Shown here piece by piece: positions 35,442 through 45,142 of a stretch of DNA of 63,694 nucleotides. The first letter of the stretch is position 1. Every line of letters starts with the position of its first letter. Source of the stretch: Paludibacteraceae bacterium (GTDB taxonomy: Bacteria; Bacteroidota; Bacteroidia; Bacteroidales; Paludibacteraceae); contig JAFSXJ010000102.1 of assembly GCA_017444065.1 (NCBI GenBank), positions 1 to 63,694 on the forward strand, given 5' to 3'. The translations under genes and the position numbers were made by a program. Below the pieces are notes generated by a model. The model was not told the DNA's origin. It did no database searches and worked only from the letters and a program-made list of their open reading frames with translations.

Positions 35442-36488
35442 ATGGAAACAACGAAGAACACATACGTTATCTTGAGGTTATCGTCATTGGGAAATGTGGC
35501 AATGTTAGTGCCTGTCGTGACGCAACTGAGCCGGACTTATCCTAATGATGAGTTTGTGGTGATGGCATTAAAACCTTTGGCAGACCTGTTTTTCGGGCTG
35601 ACAAATGTCCGTTATGTGGAGGTTGCTCAGGAGGTTGAGCGTTCTCACGGATTGTATCGCCTGTTCAAGCAGGTGAAGGCTTTGAAGCCGACAAAGGTGT
35701 TTGACCTGCAAGACGATTGCCGAACGCGAACGATACGCTATCTCCTGCATTGGTGCAATGTACCTACGAACACCATCAATTTGGGCAGCCGCGAACGTCG
35801 TGCATTGAGTCGTGCGGGATATGAGCAGTTTATGCCCCTCAAGCCGGAGGTCGAACGCTATGCCGATGCGTTCCGTGATGGCGGACTGCAACCGGCAGGT
35901 GATGTGCCGTTGATGCCTGTTAATGCGGAGGCAGAGGAAAAGGTACAGACCTTGTTCGGCCAGAAGACCGAACGATGGATAGGAATAGCACCGTTTGCCA
36001 AGCATCTGTCGAATGTACTGCCGTACAAGACGATGAAGGATGTGATAGCATGCTATGCGCAACAGCCGGATACACGAATCTTCCTGTTCGGCGCAGGGCA
36101 TGTTGAGACAGAGATGCTTCGTCAGTGGGCATCGTTGTGGGATAATGTCGAGAGCGTGACGAACCAGTTGCCGTTGGACGGCGAACTGGAACTGATGCGC
36201 AAGATTGACGGCCTGCTCTGTATGGATTCTGCCAATCAGCATCTGGCAGCATTGGTCGGCTGCCCGACTATGAGCATATGGTGCGGAACTCACCCGTATA
36301 TGGGCTTTGCCGCATGGGGTCGGGCAAACACACAGATACTGTCTCTGCCGGTAAGTTGCCGTCCGTGTTCAATACACGGCACAGAAAGGTGCAAGTATCG
36401 CAATTTTGCGTGCAAAGCGTTCTCACCGGAACTGATAGTCGAACGATTCAACAGGTTACTAAACTCTGAAAACAAACAAACAGTATGA
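35442..36488 (+). CDS. glycosyltransferase family 9 (heptosyltransferase-like)
   Basis: A 348-residue GT-B enzyme of family 9, which adds heptose or related sugars to the LPS core at the inner membrane. The opening YVILRLSSLGNVAMLVPVV is characteristic. The C-terminal half has ERWIGIAPFAKHLSN, FGAGHVETEML, and LCMDSANQHLAALVGCPTMS, the donor-site signature. A Cys-rich tail (CRPCSIHGTERCKYRNFACK) is usual for the Bacteroidales members. Its last bases overlap the parA start by four (ATGA). Confidence 0.9.
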   Translation: METTKNTYVILRLSSLGNVAMLVPVVTQLSRTYPNDEFVVMALKPLADLFFGLTNVRYVEVAQEVERSHGLYRLFKQVKALKPTKVFDLQDDCRTRTIRYLLHWCNVPTNTINLGSRERRALSRAGYEQFMPLKPEVERYADAFRDGGLQPAGDVPLMPVNAEAEEKVQTLFGQKTERWIGIAPFAKHLSNVLPYKTMKDVIACYAQQPDTRIFLFGAGHVETEMLRQWASLWDNVESVTNQLPLDGELELMRKIDGLLCMDSANQHLAALVGCPTMSIWCGTHPYMGFAAWGRANTQILSLPVSCRPCSIHGTERCKYRNFACKAFSPELIVERFNRLLNSENKQTV

Positions 36489-37243
36489 CAAGGATAATTG
36501 CATTAGCCAACCAGAAAGGCGGTGTGGGCAAAACCACGACAGCCATCAACCTGTCAGCCGCTCTGGCTGCTGACGGACAGCGCGTCTTGCTTGTGGATGC
36601 TGATCCGCAAGCGAATGCTTCGTCGGGTTTAGGTGTGGACATACGCGAGTTGCAGGCATCCATATACGAATGTCTGGTAAACGGCATTGATCCGAAAGAA
36701 GCCGTGATGGAGACGGATGTACAGAACCTGCATCTTATTCCTTCACATATCGATTTGGTGGGTGCTGAGATAGAGATGCTCAATCTGCCTGACAGGGAGC
36801 AACTGCTCAAGCGTGTGCTACAGCAGGTGAAGAGCGATTACGACTATATCCTGATTGACTGCTCCCCGTCATTAGGCCTGATAACGGTGAATGCGCTGAC
36901 GGCGGCTGACAGTGTTATTATACCCGTGCAATGCGAGTTCTTCGCGTTGGAGGGCATCGCCAAGTTGCTGAACACAATAAAGATTATCAAGTCGCAGTTG
37001 AATCCCGGGTTGAATATCATGGGCTTTGTGCTGACGATGTACGACAACCGCCTCCGCTTGAGCAATCAGGTATTGGAAGAGGTGAGACGTCATTTCGGTG
37101 ACCTGGTGTTCCACACTGTGATAGCAAGAAATGTGCGTCTTTCGGAAGCACCGAGTCATGGGCAGACCATCCTCGATTATGAGCCTAAGTCGAAAGGTGC
37201 CGTGGCATATAAGGCGTTAGCCAAAGAAGTGATGGCAAGGTAA
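36485..37243 (+). CDS. parA: chromosome-partitioning ATPase ParA (Soj)
   Basis: A 252-residue ParA-family ATPase that moves or positions the ParB-parS complex. The deviant Walker A motif KGGVGKTT occupies residues 11-18 and is followed by LVDADPQANASSGLG. Walker B is DYILIDCSPSLGL. The C-terminal RNVRLSEAPSHGQTILDY is the classic chromosomal Soj signature. It is followed 33 bases later by parB and preceded by the GT9 gene with a four-base overlap, an arrangement typical of Bacteroidales. No obvious parS site was found in the window. Confidence 0.97.
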   Translation: MTRIIALANQKGGVGKTTTAINLSAALAADGQRVLLVDADPQANASSGLGVDIRELQASIYECLVNGIDPKEAVMETDVQNLHLIPSHIDLVGAEIEMLNLPDREQLLKRVLQQVKSDYDYILIDCSPSLGLITVNALTAADSVIIPVQCEFFALEGIAKLLNTIKIIKSQLNPGLNIMGFVLTMYDNRLRLSNQVLEEVRRHFGDLVFHTVIARNVRLSEAPSHGQTILDYEPKSKGAVAYKALAKEVMAR

Positions 37244-37276
37244 GATTTTTGAGTATTTGATAATTTCGAAGTTGCT

Positions 37277-38122
37277 ATGAAGAAGACTACAGGTTTAGGC
37301 AGGGGCTTGGACGCCTTGATTGACACTTCGCACGTGATGACGGGCAAGGCAAGTCGCATATCAGAGATACCGCTGAGTGAAATCGTCGCTAATCCCAACC
37401 AGCCGCGTCGTACGTTTGACGAAGAGGCGTTACAGGAGTTGGCGGATTCGATACGCGAACACGGTGTCATCTCGCCTATCACTCTCAAGCAGAATGATGA
37501 CGGAACGTACATGATCATCGCCGGTGAACGACGTTTCCGCGCGGCGAAGATAGCAGGATTGTACGATATACCTGCCTATGTCCGTACAGCCAAGGATGAG
37601 CAGGTGATGGAATGGGCGCTGGTAGAGAATATCCAACGCGAGAACCTTGATGCGATTGAGATTGCACTGGCCTATCAGCGTCTGATGGACGACTATGACC
37701 TTACTCAAGAACAACTGGCAGAACGCGTTGGCAAGAAACGCGCCACGGTAGCCAACTACTTACGTCTGCTGAAGTTGCCTGCTGAGGTGCAGATGGGTAT
37801 CAAGGAGCGCAAACTCGATATGGGGCATGCTCGTGCCATCCTCGGCAGTTCATCGCCTGAGCAACAATTATCACTCTACCGCAGAATCCTGACTGAAGGA
37901 TTGAGCGTCCGCAGGGTTGAAGAACTGGTGAGTGTAGGTCAGCAAACGGCAGCGTCTGCTCCCCGCCAACCGCGTAAGAACGCCCGTTCGGCATTTCCGG
38001 CGCAGCAGATGTGGCTGGAGGAACGTCTGCATCACACGGTGAAAGTTAGTGAGGGAAAGATAATCATTTCCTTCAAGGACGAGCAGGAACTGAATACAAT
38101 AATAGACCAGTTACGTCAATAA
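37277..38122 (+). CDS. parB: chromosome-partitioning protein ParB (Spo0J)
   Basis: A 281-residue ParB. The N-terminal nuclease-like domain (ISEIPLSEIVANPNQPRRTF) includes the CTP-binding box GERRFRAAKIAG. It is followed by ALVENIQRENLDAIEIALAY and the helix-turn-helix around YDLTQEQLAERVGKKRATVA, which binds parS. A short C-terminal dimerisation segment ends the protein. The start MKKTTGLGRGLDALID is the family start. With parA it forms the chromosomal ParABS system. Confidence 0.97.
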   Translation: MKKTTGLGRGLDALIDTSHVMTGKASRISEIPLSEIVANPNQPRRTFDEEALQELADSIREHGVISPITLKQNDDGTYMIIAGERRFRAAKIAGLYDIPAYVRTAKDEQVMEWALVENIQRENLDAIEIALAYQRLMDDYDLTQEQLAERVGKKRATVANYLRLLKLPAEVQMGIKERKLDMGHARAILGSSSPEQQLSLYRRILTEGLSVRRVEELVSVGQQTAASAPRQPRKNARSAFPAQQMWLEERLHHTVKVSEGKIIISFKDEQELNTIIDQLRQ

Positions 38123-38128
38123 ACCGTT

Positions 38129-38800
38129 TTGCGAGCTGTAAGGCACATATTGCTGTTGCTGGTGCTTAGTCTGCCATTAGCGGCGTGGGGACAAGATGAT
38201 AATTTTGCCTTCAAGCCGGATTCGGTTCGACTGATTGATGCATCGGAGTTGGAGGCGGACACCCTGCCAATGGTGGCTTGGCGTCCAGACCCGCTGCGAG
38301 CAGTCTGGCTCGGAGCCATCTGTCCGGGTTTGGGGCAGATGTACAACCGCTCATGGTGGAAGGTGCCGATTGTGTATGGCGCACTAATGGGGTGCGGGTA
38401 TGCTATCATGACTAATCAAGGGTCATATTCTGAATACAAGACAGCATATATTGACTTGTATAACGATATGAACAGCGAGGTAGAGGTTGACCTGGACGAC
38501 CCGCTCAAATCGTACAATGCCATTATGCCGGATGGCTACAATATGTCGCGTTACGGTGGTGCATCTTCGTATCTGAGCAAGCTGGAGAAGCAGGAAAACT
38601 CTTACCGACGTTATCGTGACCTGTCGATTGTGGTGACGGTCGTGGTGTATGCGTTGTCGCTGGTGGATGCGTATGTGGATGCGCAACTGTTCGACTTCGA
38701 TATCAGTCCTGACCTTTCGATGCAGGTGGAGCCGACGTTACATTACGATCCGATGATTCATCGTACGAACGGTGAGGTGCATCTGGCAATAAAATTTTGA
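38129..38800 (+). CDS. DUF5683 membrane protein
   Basis: A 223-residue exported or membrane protein. The TTG start at 38129 gives a signal peptide (RHILLLLVLSLPLAAWGQ). The conserved core PDPLRAVWLGAICPGLGQMY, followed by NRSWWKVPIVYGALMGCGYA, is the DUF5683 signature, with a second hydrophobic segment at VTVVVYALSLVDAYVDAQLF. In Bacteroidales this gene regularly lies between parB and mltD, as here. The function is not established. No ATG is available upstream of the conserved domain, hence the TTG choice. Confidence 0.8.
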   Translation: MRAVRHILLLLVLSLPLAAWGQDDNFAFKPDSVRLIDASELEADTLPMVAWRPDPLRAVWLGAICPGLGQMYNRSWWKVPIVYGALMGCGYAIMTNQGSYSEYKTAYIDLYNDMNSEVEVDLDDPLKSYNAIMPDGYNMSRYGGASSYLSKLEKQENSYRRYRDLSIVVTVVVYALSLVDAYVDAQLFDFDISPDLSMQVEPTLHYDPMIHRTNGEVHLAIKF

Positions 38801-38813
38801 TAACACGTCTTTC

Positions 38814-40070
38814 GTGAAAAGATTATTATACATATTAACATGTCTGCTTTTCCTGCCGAATGTTCAGGCTGAGGACACTATACCTGTCACGACGGATAGT
38901 ACTGTTGTTCTTCCTGCAACGGCCGATGACTTGTTGGACTCAATTGACCTGCGGTTGTTTGAGTGGATGATGGCAGGGCTGGATACTACGTCCTGCTTCG
39001 GCAAGCCAGACACGGCTATGCTGCCAGACAGCACGTACAAACGCCGTTTGCAGGCTCTGCCGTGCATCGTGGAATTGCCGTATAATCCTGTGGCAAAGCG
39101 CTATATACAGCGCTATATCAAGTACGGTCCGCGCCATACTGCGCGTATCATGCGTGAGGCAGAATATTACTTCCCAATCTTCGAGGAAGCATTGGGAAGG
39201 CATAACCTGCCCTATGAATTGAAGTTCGTGCCGGTGATTGAGTCAGCTCTTCGTCCGATGGCCCGCTCCAGAGCCGGAGCGGCAGGATTATGGCAGTTCA
39301 TGCCCGTAACCGCCAAACGTTATGGTCTGGAGGTCAATTCGTTGGTGGATGAACGACTGGATGTATATAAGTCCACTGAGGCTGCATGTGCGTTTCTGCA
39401 AGCATTGTATAACATCTTCGGTGATTGGAATCTCGCCATCGCAGCATATAACTGCGGTCCCGGAAATGTGAGAAAGGCTATCCATTATGCCGGAGGGAAG
39501 CGTGACTTCTGGAGCATCTACCCATACCTGCCTCACGAGACGCGAATGTACGTGCCGCTGTTCATCGCTTCGAATTATGTGTTCAATTACGCCGGCGAAC
39601 ATGGCATATGTCCTGATACGATTCGTGCAAACAGGATGCTGACAGATACGATAGTTATCAACCAGCGCATGCATCTCAAGCAGGTAGCCGAGGTGCTGGA
39701 TATACCTATCGATGAGTTGAGATTCCTTAACCCTCAATATACGCGGGACATTCTGCCTGGCAACAAGGAGTACAGGTTGTGCCTGCCGGTTGACCAAACG
39801 ACTATCTTCATCACGCAACAGGACAGTATTCTTGCATACAATGCCAAGCAGCTGATACATGACCGTCGTTCGGAGATAGATATGGCTCAGAAGATGAGTG
39901 TAGCGGGAGGATTTACAGTCAATGGCAAGATGTACTATAAGATCAAGCAGGGTGACACCCTGGGCGGTATAGCCAAGAAGTTCCATGTTACGGTCAGTCG
40001 GTTGCAGAAATGGAACGGTCTGACGAGTACGAATATTTACACGGGCAAGAACCTCCGGGTGAGTCCGTAA
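38814..40070 (+). CDS. mltD: membrane-bound lytic murein transglycosylase D
   Basis: A 418-residue peptidoglycan-cleaving transglycosylase. A signal peptide after the GTG start (KRLLYILTCLLFLPNVQAE) is followed by the SLT domain (about residues 130-260) with FVPVIESALRPMARSRAGAA, where E is the catalytic acid, GLWQFMPVTAKRYGL and IAAYNCGPGNVRKAI. LysM sequence is clear near 370-417 (YKIKQGDTLGGIAKKFHVTV); a second, weaker LysM-like region precedes it. It cuts glycan strands to make 1,6-anhydro ends. It follows the DUF5683 gene by 13 bases. Confidence 0.92.
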   Translation: MKRLLYILTCLLFLPNVQAEDTIPVTTDSTVVLPATADDLLDSIDLRLFEWMMAGLDTTSCFGKPDTAMLPDSTYKRRLQALPCIVELPYNPVAKRYIQRYIKYGPRHTARIMREAEYYFPIFEEALGRHNLPYELKFVPVIESALRPMARSRAGAAGLWQFMPVTAKRYGLEVNSLVDERLDVYKSTEAACAFLQALYNIFGDWNLAIAAYNCGPGNVRKAIHYAGGKRDFWSIYPYLPHETRMYVPLFIASNYVFNYAGEHGICPDTIRANRMLTDTIVINQRMHLKQVAEVLDIPIDELRFLNPQYTRDILPGNKEYRLCLPVDQTTIFITQQDSILAYNAKQLIHDRRSEIDMAQKMSVAGGFTVNGKMYYKIKQGDTLGGIAKKFHVTVSRLQKWNGLTSTNIYTGKNLRVSP

Positions 40071-40103
40071 TATGGTTTGGAGTTGTTTAGCGTTCAGTAA
40101 GTT

Positions 40104-40892
40104 ATGGTGGATAAGATTTATTTTTCCATGCGTGAGACCATCGATGCCACAGGTGTCGAGGCACCTACATTGCGCTATTGGGAGAAGCAGTTTGAACAAC
40201 TCAATCCGCGTAAGGACGGTCATGGCAACCGCTATTATACTGCTGAAGATATAGCCCTAATCAAACGTATAAGATTCATCCGTGACGAGATGCTGATTAC
40301 GCGTATTGAAGCTATCCGTAATGAGTTGAAAGCCGGTGAGAGGCAAACGGATGTGCGTAGTGAGGCAGTAGAAAGGCTGACGCGAATCCGGCGCAAGCTG
40401 GAAGATTTGGAACGGCTGTTGTGCATTGTGCTGGTTTGTGTCCCTATGCTTATGTCATGTCGCGGTGAAGGTGTGCTGTCCAAACGAAAGATGGTGGCTG
40501 TCCTGACCGATTTGCATAAGATGGACGGAATGTTACAGGTGAAAGGTATTGTGCGTGATAAGGAGGCTGATGAAGTTGCGTATTACGATGCAGTGTTGGA
40601 TTCGCATGGTGTGACACGTGCAGAGTTTGATTCTTCTCTGGTTTGGTACACCCATAATCCGCAGCGGTTCAATAAGTTATATCCTCGCGTGCTGAAAAAT
40701 CTTGAGGCGGAGCATGAACTATATGTTGACGAATCGGCACAGTTGCGTGTCATTCGTGAACAACGCAAACAGCACTTCGACTGGTTCACATACGAGTTTG
40801 TGATGAAGAGTGTCCAGCAGGGTTATCCCCTTGAGGACTATAGTCTTCAGCCGCCTGATACCTTGCATGTTCGGATACCACTGAATAAATGA
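40104..40892 (+). CDS. MerR-type regulator fused to DUF4296-like lipoprotein domain
   Basis: A 262-residue open frame with two unlike halves. Residues 1-75 form a MerR helix-turn-helix domain (YFSMRETIDATGVEAPTLRY, then GNRYYTAEDIALIKRIRFI), with a helical tail to about 105. Directly after it comes LLCIVLVCVPMLMSCRG, which has the form of a lipoprotein signal peptide with lipobox LMSC. A region like DUF4296 follows (MVAVLTDLHKMDGMLQVKG ... YDAVLDSHGVTRAEFDSSLV). These are normally separate neighbouring genes. Either the MerR stop was lost, giving a fusion, or a second start (TTG at about 40408) makes the lipoprotein independently. The ATG overlap with the next gene is retained. Confidence 0.75.
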   Translation: MVDKIYFSMRETIDATGVEAPTLRYWEKQFEQLNPRKDGHGNRYYTAEDIALIKRIRFIRDEMLITRIEAIRNELKAGERQTDVRSEAVERLTRIRRKLEDLERLLCIVLVCVPMLMSCRGEGVLSKRKMVAVLTDLHKMDGMLQVKGIVRDKEADEVAYYDAVLDSHGVTRAEFDSSLVWYTHNPQRFNKLYPRVLKNLEAEHELYVDESAQLRVIREQRKQHFDWFTYEFVMKSVQQGYPLEDYSLQPPDTLHVRIPLNK

Positions 40893-41950
40893 TGAAGAGC
40901 CGGAAGATCCTGATAGTCGGTCCTTGTGCGGCAGAAAGTGCCATGCAGATGCAGACGTTAGCCCGTTCGTTAGCGGACGTGCTGCAATCGGAATCTGCCG
41001 CCTCGTTCCAGCCGGTTTTTCGAGCCGGTCTGTGGAAGCCGAGAAGCCAGCCGTCGTCGTTTCAAGGCGTTGGTGCCGAAGGCCTCTCATGGCTCGCTGA
41101 GGCTGCCGCGCTTATAGGTTGCCCAGCTGCTACGGAAGTGGCACAACCCGAACATCTGTCTGCAGCCTACGATGCTGGCATACGGCATTTCTGGATAGGT
41201 GCACGTACAACGTCCAATCCGTTTATGGTCGAGGCGTTGGCTGCTGCACCGGTTGCCGACAAACAGGATGTAACGTGGTATGTCAAGAATCCGACATCAC
41301 CGGACATATCCCTATGGTGCGGAGCCATCGAGCGACTGAAAGACAATGGGTACCAGCACATTTGTGCGATTCATCGGGGCTTTGCATTGGGTGAGCACAC
41401 TACGAGCAAGTATCGCAATACTCCGATATGGTCGGTTGCTATCGAGTTCAGACGCCGCTATCCGGATGTCCCGTTGCTGACGGACGCGAGTCATATAGCT
41501 GGCCATTCCGAACGTGTGGCTGAAGTGGCAGAGCAGGCTATACGTATGGGGATGGACGGGCTGATGATTGAAGTGCATCCTGCGCCGTCAGAGGCTCTGA
41601 GTGACGCAGAACAGCAACTTACACCAGAGTCGCTAAACCTTTTGCTGCAACGTATTGCTCTTGTCACAGCTGATGCTCAGACAGGCGAGAGTGCCGAATT
41701 AGCGACCTTGCGGCAGCAGATGGATGAGACGGATGATGAATTGTGGGCATTGCTGAACAAGCGGATGGATATATCCCGCCAGATAGGCGAATACAAGCGC
41801 CGTCACGGCATGACGATACTGCAGCAAGCACGTTACGACGAGTTACTCAACCGGCGTATGCAATGGGCTGCTGAGCATGGGATAGCACCCGAAGCGGCAA
41901 AGCAGATTATGGACATAATCCATGAGCAGAGTGTACTCAAACAGATTTGA
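40889..41950 (+). CDS. bifunctional DAHP synthase / chorismate mutase
   Basis: A 353-residue enzyme of aromatic amino-acid synthesis. Residues 1-260 are a class I-beta DAHP synthase (ILIVGPCAAESAMQM, VFRAGLWKPRSQPSSFQGVG, GARTTSNPFMVEALA, AIHRGFALGEHTTSKYRN, TDASHIAGHSERV). It joins phosphoenolpyruvate and erythrose 4-phosphate. Residues about 268-353 are an AroQ-type chorismate mutase (LRQQMDETDDELWALLNKRM, ISRQIGEYKRRHGM), converting chorismate to prephenate. The fusion is standard in Bacteroidales and lets the mutase domain confer feedback control. The start overlaps the preceding stop (ATGA). Confidence 0.93.
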   Translation: MMKSRKILIVGPCAAESAMQMQTLARSLADVLQSESAASFQPVFRAGLWKPRSQPSSFQGVGAEGLSWLAEAAALIGCPAATEVAQPEHLSAAYDAGIRHFWIGARTTSNPFMVEALAAAPVADKQDVTWYVKNPTSPDISLWCGAIERLKDNGYQHICAIHRGFALGEHTTSKYRNTPIWSVAIEFRRRYPDVPLLTDASHIAGHSERVAEVAEQAIRMGMDGLMIEVHPAPSEALSDAEQQLTPESLNLLLQRIALVTADAQTGESAELATLRQQMDETDDELWALLNKRMDISRQIGEYKRRHGMTILQQARYDELLNRRMQWAAEHGIAPEAAKQIMDIIHEQSVLKQI

Positions 41951-41972
41951 AGATTAAACGATTAAACGATAT

Positions 41973-44456
41973 ATGAATATTTCTTACAATTGGCTTAAGC
42001 GCTACATCTCGCTGAAAGATGATGCTGAGAAAGTAGCAACCATTCTTACCTCCATAGGTCTGGAGGTTGGATCAGTCGAACAGGTTCAATCTATCCGTGG
42101 CGGACTGAAAGGTTTGGTAGTAGGTCATGTTTTGACCTGTGTGCCTCACCCGAACTCCGACCACCTGCATATCACCACTGTTGATCTGGGTACGCCTGAC
42201 AGTCCGGTTCAGATAGTCTGCGGTGCGCCTAACGTGGCTGCCGGACAGAAAGTTATTGTTGCCACAATCGGTACGGTGCTCTATAGCGGTGAGGAGTCGT
42301 TCACAATCAAGAAAGGCAAGATTCGTGGCGAGGAGTCGTTAGGTATGATATGTGCTGAGGATGAGATAGGCGTAGGCACGAATCATGCCGGAATCATAGT
42401 GCTGCCTGAGGATACACCGGTCGGCATGCCTGCATGCGACTACTTCCATTTGCAGAACGACACACTCATTGAGGTGGATATAACGCCTAACCGCTCGGAC
42501 GCCATCTCTCATTACGGCGTAGCACGTGACCTGTATGCGTATTATCAGGCTCACGGGCAGAACGATATTATCCTGACCCGTCCTGACGAAAGCGGATTCA
42601 GTATTGATGAACATGTGTCGCCTATTCGTGTCGAGGTGGAGAATCCTGAGGCTTGTCCGCGCTATAGCGGCGTGATGATTCAAGGCGTGAAAGTGCAGGA
42701 GAGCCCTGACTGGCTGAAGAAAGCATTGACCACTATCGGCCTGCGTCCGATTAATAACATTGTCGACGTGACTAACTTCGTGCTGCATGAGTACGGACAG
42801 GCTTTGCATGCCTTTGACGCCGACAAAATCGCCGGTAACCGAATCATAGTCAAGAATTGTCCGGAAGGCACTCCGTTTGTCACGTTGGACGGGGTAGAGC
42901 GCAAGTTGTCTGCCGCCGACCTGATGATATGCAATGAGCAGGCGCCCATGTGTATCGCCGGAGTGTTTGGCGGACTGGATTCGGGTGTGACTGAGCACAC
43001 AATCAACATCTTTATCGAGAGTGCGTACTTCCACCCCGTAGGCATACGCAAGACCGCACGCAGGCATCAGCTGCAGACAGACGCGTCGTTCCGCTATGAG
43101 CGTGGCTGTGACCCTAATAACACGCTGCATGTGCTCCGCCGTTGCGCTGCATTGGTTCGTGAGATTGCCGGCGGTACTATCTGCCAGCCTATAGATATGC
43201 GCGAGGGCATGGATACGCCGATTGCTGACGACATGTTCATGCAACCATTTGTCGTAGACTTCAGCATCGAACGCTGCGACCAACTTATCGGCAAGAAACT
43301 GGGCGACGATACGATAGAGACTATTTTGCGTGCCTTGGAGATACAGATAATCCGTAAGCAGGGAGACATGTGGCAACTTGGTGTGCCGCGTTACCGCGTG
43401 GATGTTCAGCGCGAGTGCGATGTAGTGGAAGACATTTTGCGTATATATGGCTACAACAACATCGAGTTCCCAGACAAACTGAACACGAATCTCAGTTACG
43501 GCATCAAACCCGACCCACAACGCCTGCAGACGCGCATCAGCGAGCAGTTGTCGGCGCAAGGATTCTATGAGATACTCAATAACTCGCTGACTAAGGTGGC
43601 GTACTACGAATATGCGGGAAATCTCGGCTCATGTGTGAAGATACTCAATCCGTTGTCGCAAGACCTTGGTGTGCTGCGTCAGTCCTTGCTGTTCGGCGGA
43701 TTGGAAAGCATACAGCGTAACGCTAACCGTAAGAACGCCGACCTCAAACTCTACGAGTTCGGAAACAGCTATCACTTCAAGGCTGTTCCGGAGAATGTTG
43801 AACCATTGCGTGCATACAGCGAAGAGATGCATCTTGGCGTTTGGATTACCGGCAACAAGACCTTGCAGTCGTGGGTGATGAAAGAACAGGAGTCCACGTT
43901 TTACGAGTTACGCGCGTATGTCGAGAATATCCTCCGCCGCTTGGGCGTGAACGTGAACGCACTGGTCTATACGCCGATAGAGCAGTCGCCGTTGTATGCC
44001 GACGGGCTGGTCGTCAGCGCACAGAACGGCAAGCGCCTGGGTGAACTGACTATCGTCAGCCGCGAACTGAGGAAGATGTTCGACATTGATAATCCTGTTT
44101 ACTTCGCCGACCTTGATTGGAAGGCACTGCTCAAGCAGAACAAGCAGTACAAGCCCGTCATCAGCGACCTGCCCAAGTTCCCGGCAGTGAAGCGCGACTT
44201 CGCGCTACTGGTGGACAAGGCGGTTCAGTTCGCCGATCTGGCTCGTACAGCCTACCAAACAGAGAAGAAGTACCTGAAGAACGTCTATCTGTTCGATGTA
44301 TATGAGGGTAAGAACCTTGAGGCGGGCAAGAAGTCGTACGCCTTGTCGTTCATCCTGCAGGATGAGGAGAATACCCTCAAGGATAAGCAGATAGAGAGCA
44401 TCATGGCACGTCTGCAAAAGGCATTCGAGGATGCATTCGGCGCAACGTTGCGATAA
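41973..44456 (+). CDS. pheT: phenylalanine-tRNA ligase beta subunit
   Basis: An 827-residue beta subunit of the alpha2-beta2 PheRS. Domains in order: the EMAP-like tRNA-binding domain (about 40-150, LKGLVVGHVLTCVPHPNSDH), the B3/B4 editing region (about 210-390, GLRPINNIVDVTNFVLHEYG), B5 (about 410-480, CDQLIGKKLGDDTIETILRA), the catalytic-like core (GFYEILNNSL, LNPLSQDLGVLRQSL), and the C-terminal anticodon-binding FDX-ACB fold (KFPAVKRDFALLVDKAV). Length is normal for the family. pheS is not adjacent. Confidence 0.98.
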   Translation: MNISYNWLKRYISLKDDAEKVATILTSIGLEVGSVEQVQSIRGGLKGLVVGHVLTCVPHPNSDHLHITTVDLGTPDSPVQIVCGAPNVAAGQKVIVATIGTVLYSGEESFTIKKGKIRGEESLGMICAEDEIGVGTNHAGIIVLPEDTPVGMPACDYFHLQNDTLIEVDITPNRSDAISHYGVARDLYAYYQAHGQNDIILTRPDESGFSIDEHVSPIRVEVENPEACPRYSGVMIQGVKVQESPDWLKKALTTIGLRPINNIVDVTNFVLHEYGQALHAFDADKIAGNRIIVKNCPEGTPFVTLDGVERKLSAADLMICNEQAPMCIAGVFGGLDSGVTEHTINIFIESAYFHPVGIRKTARRHQLQTDASFRYERGCDPNNTLHVLRRCAALVREIAGGTICQPIDMREGMDTPIADDMFMQPFVVDFSIERCDQLIGKKLGDDTIETILRALEIQIIRKQGDMWQLGVPRYRVDVQRECDVVEDILRIYGYNNIEFPDKLNTNLSYGIKPDPQRLQTRISEQLSAQGFYEILNNSLTKVAYYEYAGNLGSCVKILNPLSQDLGVLRQSLLFGGLESIQRNANRKNADLKLYEFGNSYHFKAVPENVEPLRAYSEEMHLGVWITGNKTLQSWVMKEQESTFYELRAYVENILRRLGVNVNALVYTPIEQSPLYADGLVVSAQNGKRLGELTIVSRELRKMFDIDNPVYFADLDWKALLKQNKQYKPVISDLPKFPAVKRDFALLVDKAVQFADLARTAYQTEKKYLKNVYLFDVYEGKNLEAGKKSYALSFILQDEENTLKDKQIESIMARLQKAFEDAFGATLR

Positions 44457-44475
44457 CAACTAATCAACTATAACT

Positions 44476-45129
44476 ATGAGACGACGATTGTACATCTTAC
44501 TGGCGCTTTGCTGTGCATTGCCGTTGTTTGCGGAGGATGAGTCGCATCGTGAGATGAATCCGCATATGCTGCGTCTGGCATGGGGTGACCAACAATTCGA
44601 ACATTTGGCATGGCATGCTTCGCCACAACCGATGAATGCTTTGCCGGAAACGTACCGCGCGACATATAATGAGCATTTCCGCTATACGCAACATTGGTCG
44701 ATGGAGTATCAGTACCGTCACAATCGCTGGTTCAGTTATGGCGGTCTGGTGGACGGTAGCGGCGTGATGTGGGATGTGGTAACTCGCAACGGTCTCGGCG
44801 TCGAGCGCAGCCGTGATGTCAACCACTGCTTATATAATATCGTGGTGATGCCGACAATCTATTTCACATATCTGCATCATGAGTATGTGTCCTTGCATTC
44901 GGGGTTGGGTGTGGGCTTTGATGTCAATGGCGGAACGGAACTAGATGGCCAAGGCCGGTCAACAGTGTGTGCTCCGGCTGTCAATCTGACCTTGATAGGG
45001 GTGTCGGCTTGCTATCACAATTGGTTCGCATCGGCGGAGTTAGGATTGATGGCTGCACTTAATGATGGACAGAACATCTACATGCTCGGCAGCCGTATAT
45101 TTTCCGTAGCGATTGGTGTAACTTTCTAA
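44476..45129 (+). CDS. secreted, probable outer-membrane protein of unknown function
   Basis: A 217-residue protein with an N-terminal signal peptide (MRRRLYILLALCCALPLFAE). The mature part shows amphipathic beta strands (HWSMEYQYRHNRWFSYGGLV, YNIVVMPTIYFTYLHHEYVS, SLHSGLGVGFDVNGGTEL, IYMLGSRIFSVAIGVTF), consistent with a small outer-membrane beta barrel with a C-terminal aromatic residue. No specific family recognised. It starts 19 bases after pheT and begins a run of five exported-protein genes. Confidence 0.7.
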   Translation: MRRRLYILLALCCALPLFAEDESHREMNPHMLRLAWGDQQFEHLAWHASPQPMNALPETYRATYNEHFRYTQHWSMEYQYRHNRWFSYGGLVDGSGVMWDVVTRNGLGVERSRDVNHCLYNIVVMPTIYFTYLHHEYVSLHSGLGVGFDVNGGTELDGQGRSTVCAPAVNLTLIGVSACYHNWFASAELGLMAALNDGQNIYMLGSRIFSVAIGVTF

Positions 45130-45142
45130 ACATGGTGACATT

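Noticed and set aside
36485-38122. parS site near parAB
   Set aside because: No convincing palindrome of the GTTTCACGTGAAAC type was seen. CACGTG alone (about 37330) is too short and lies in coding sequence.
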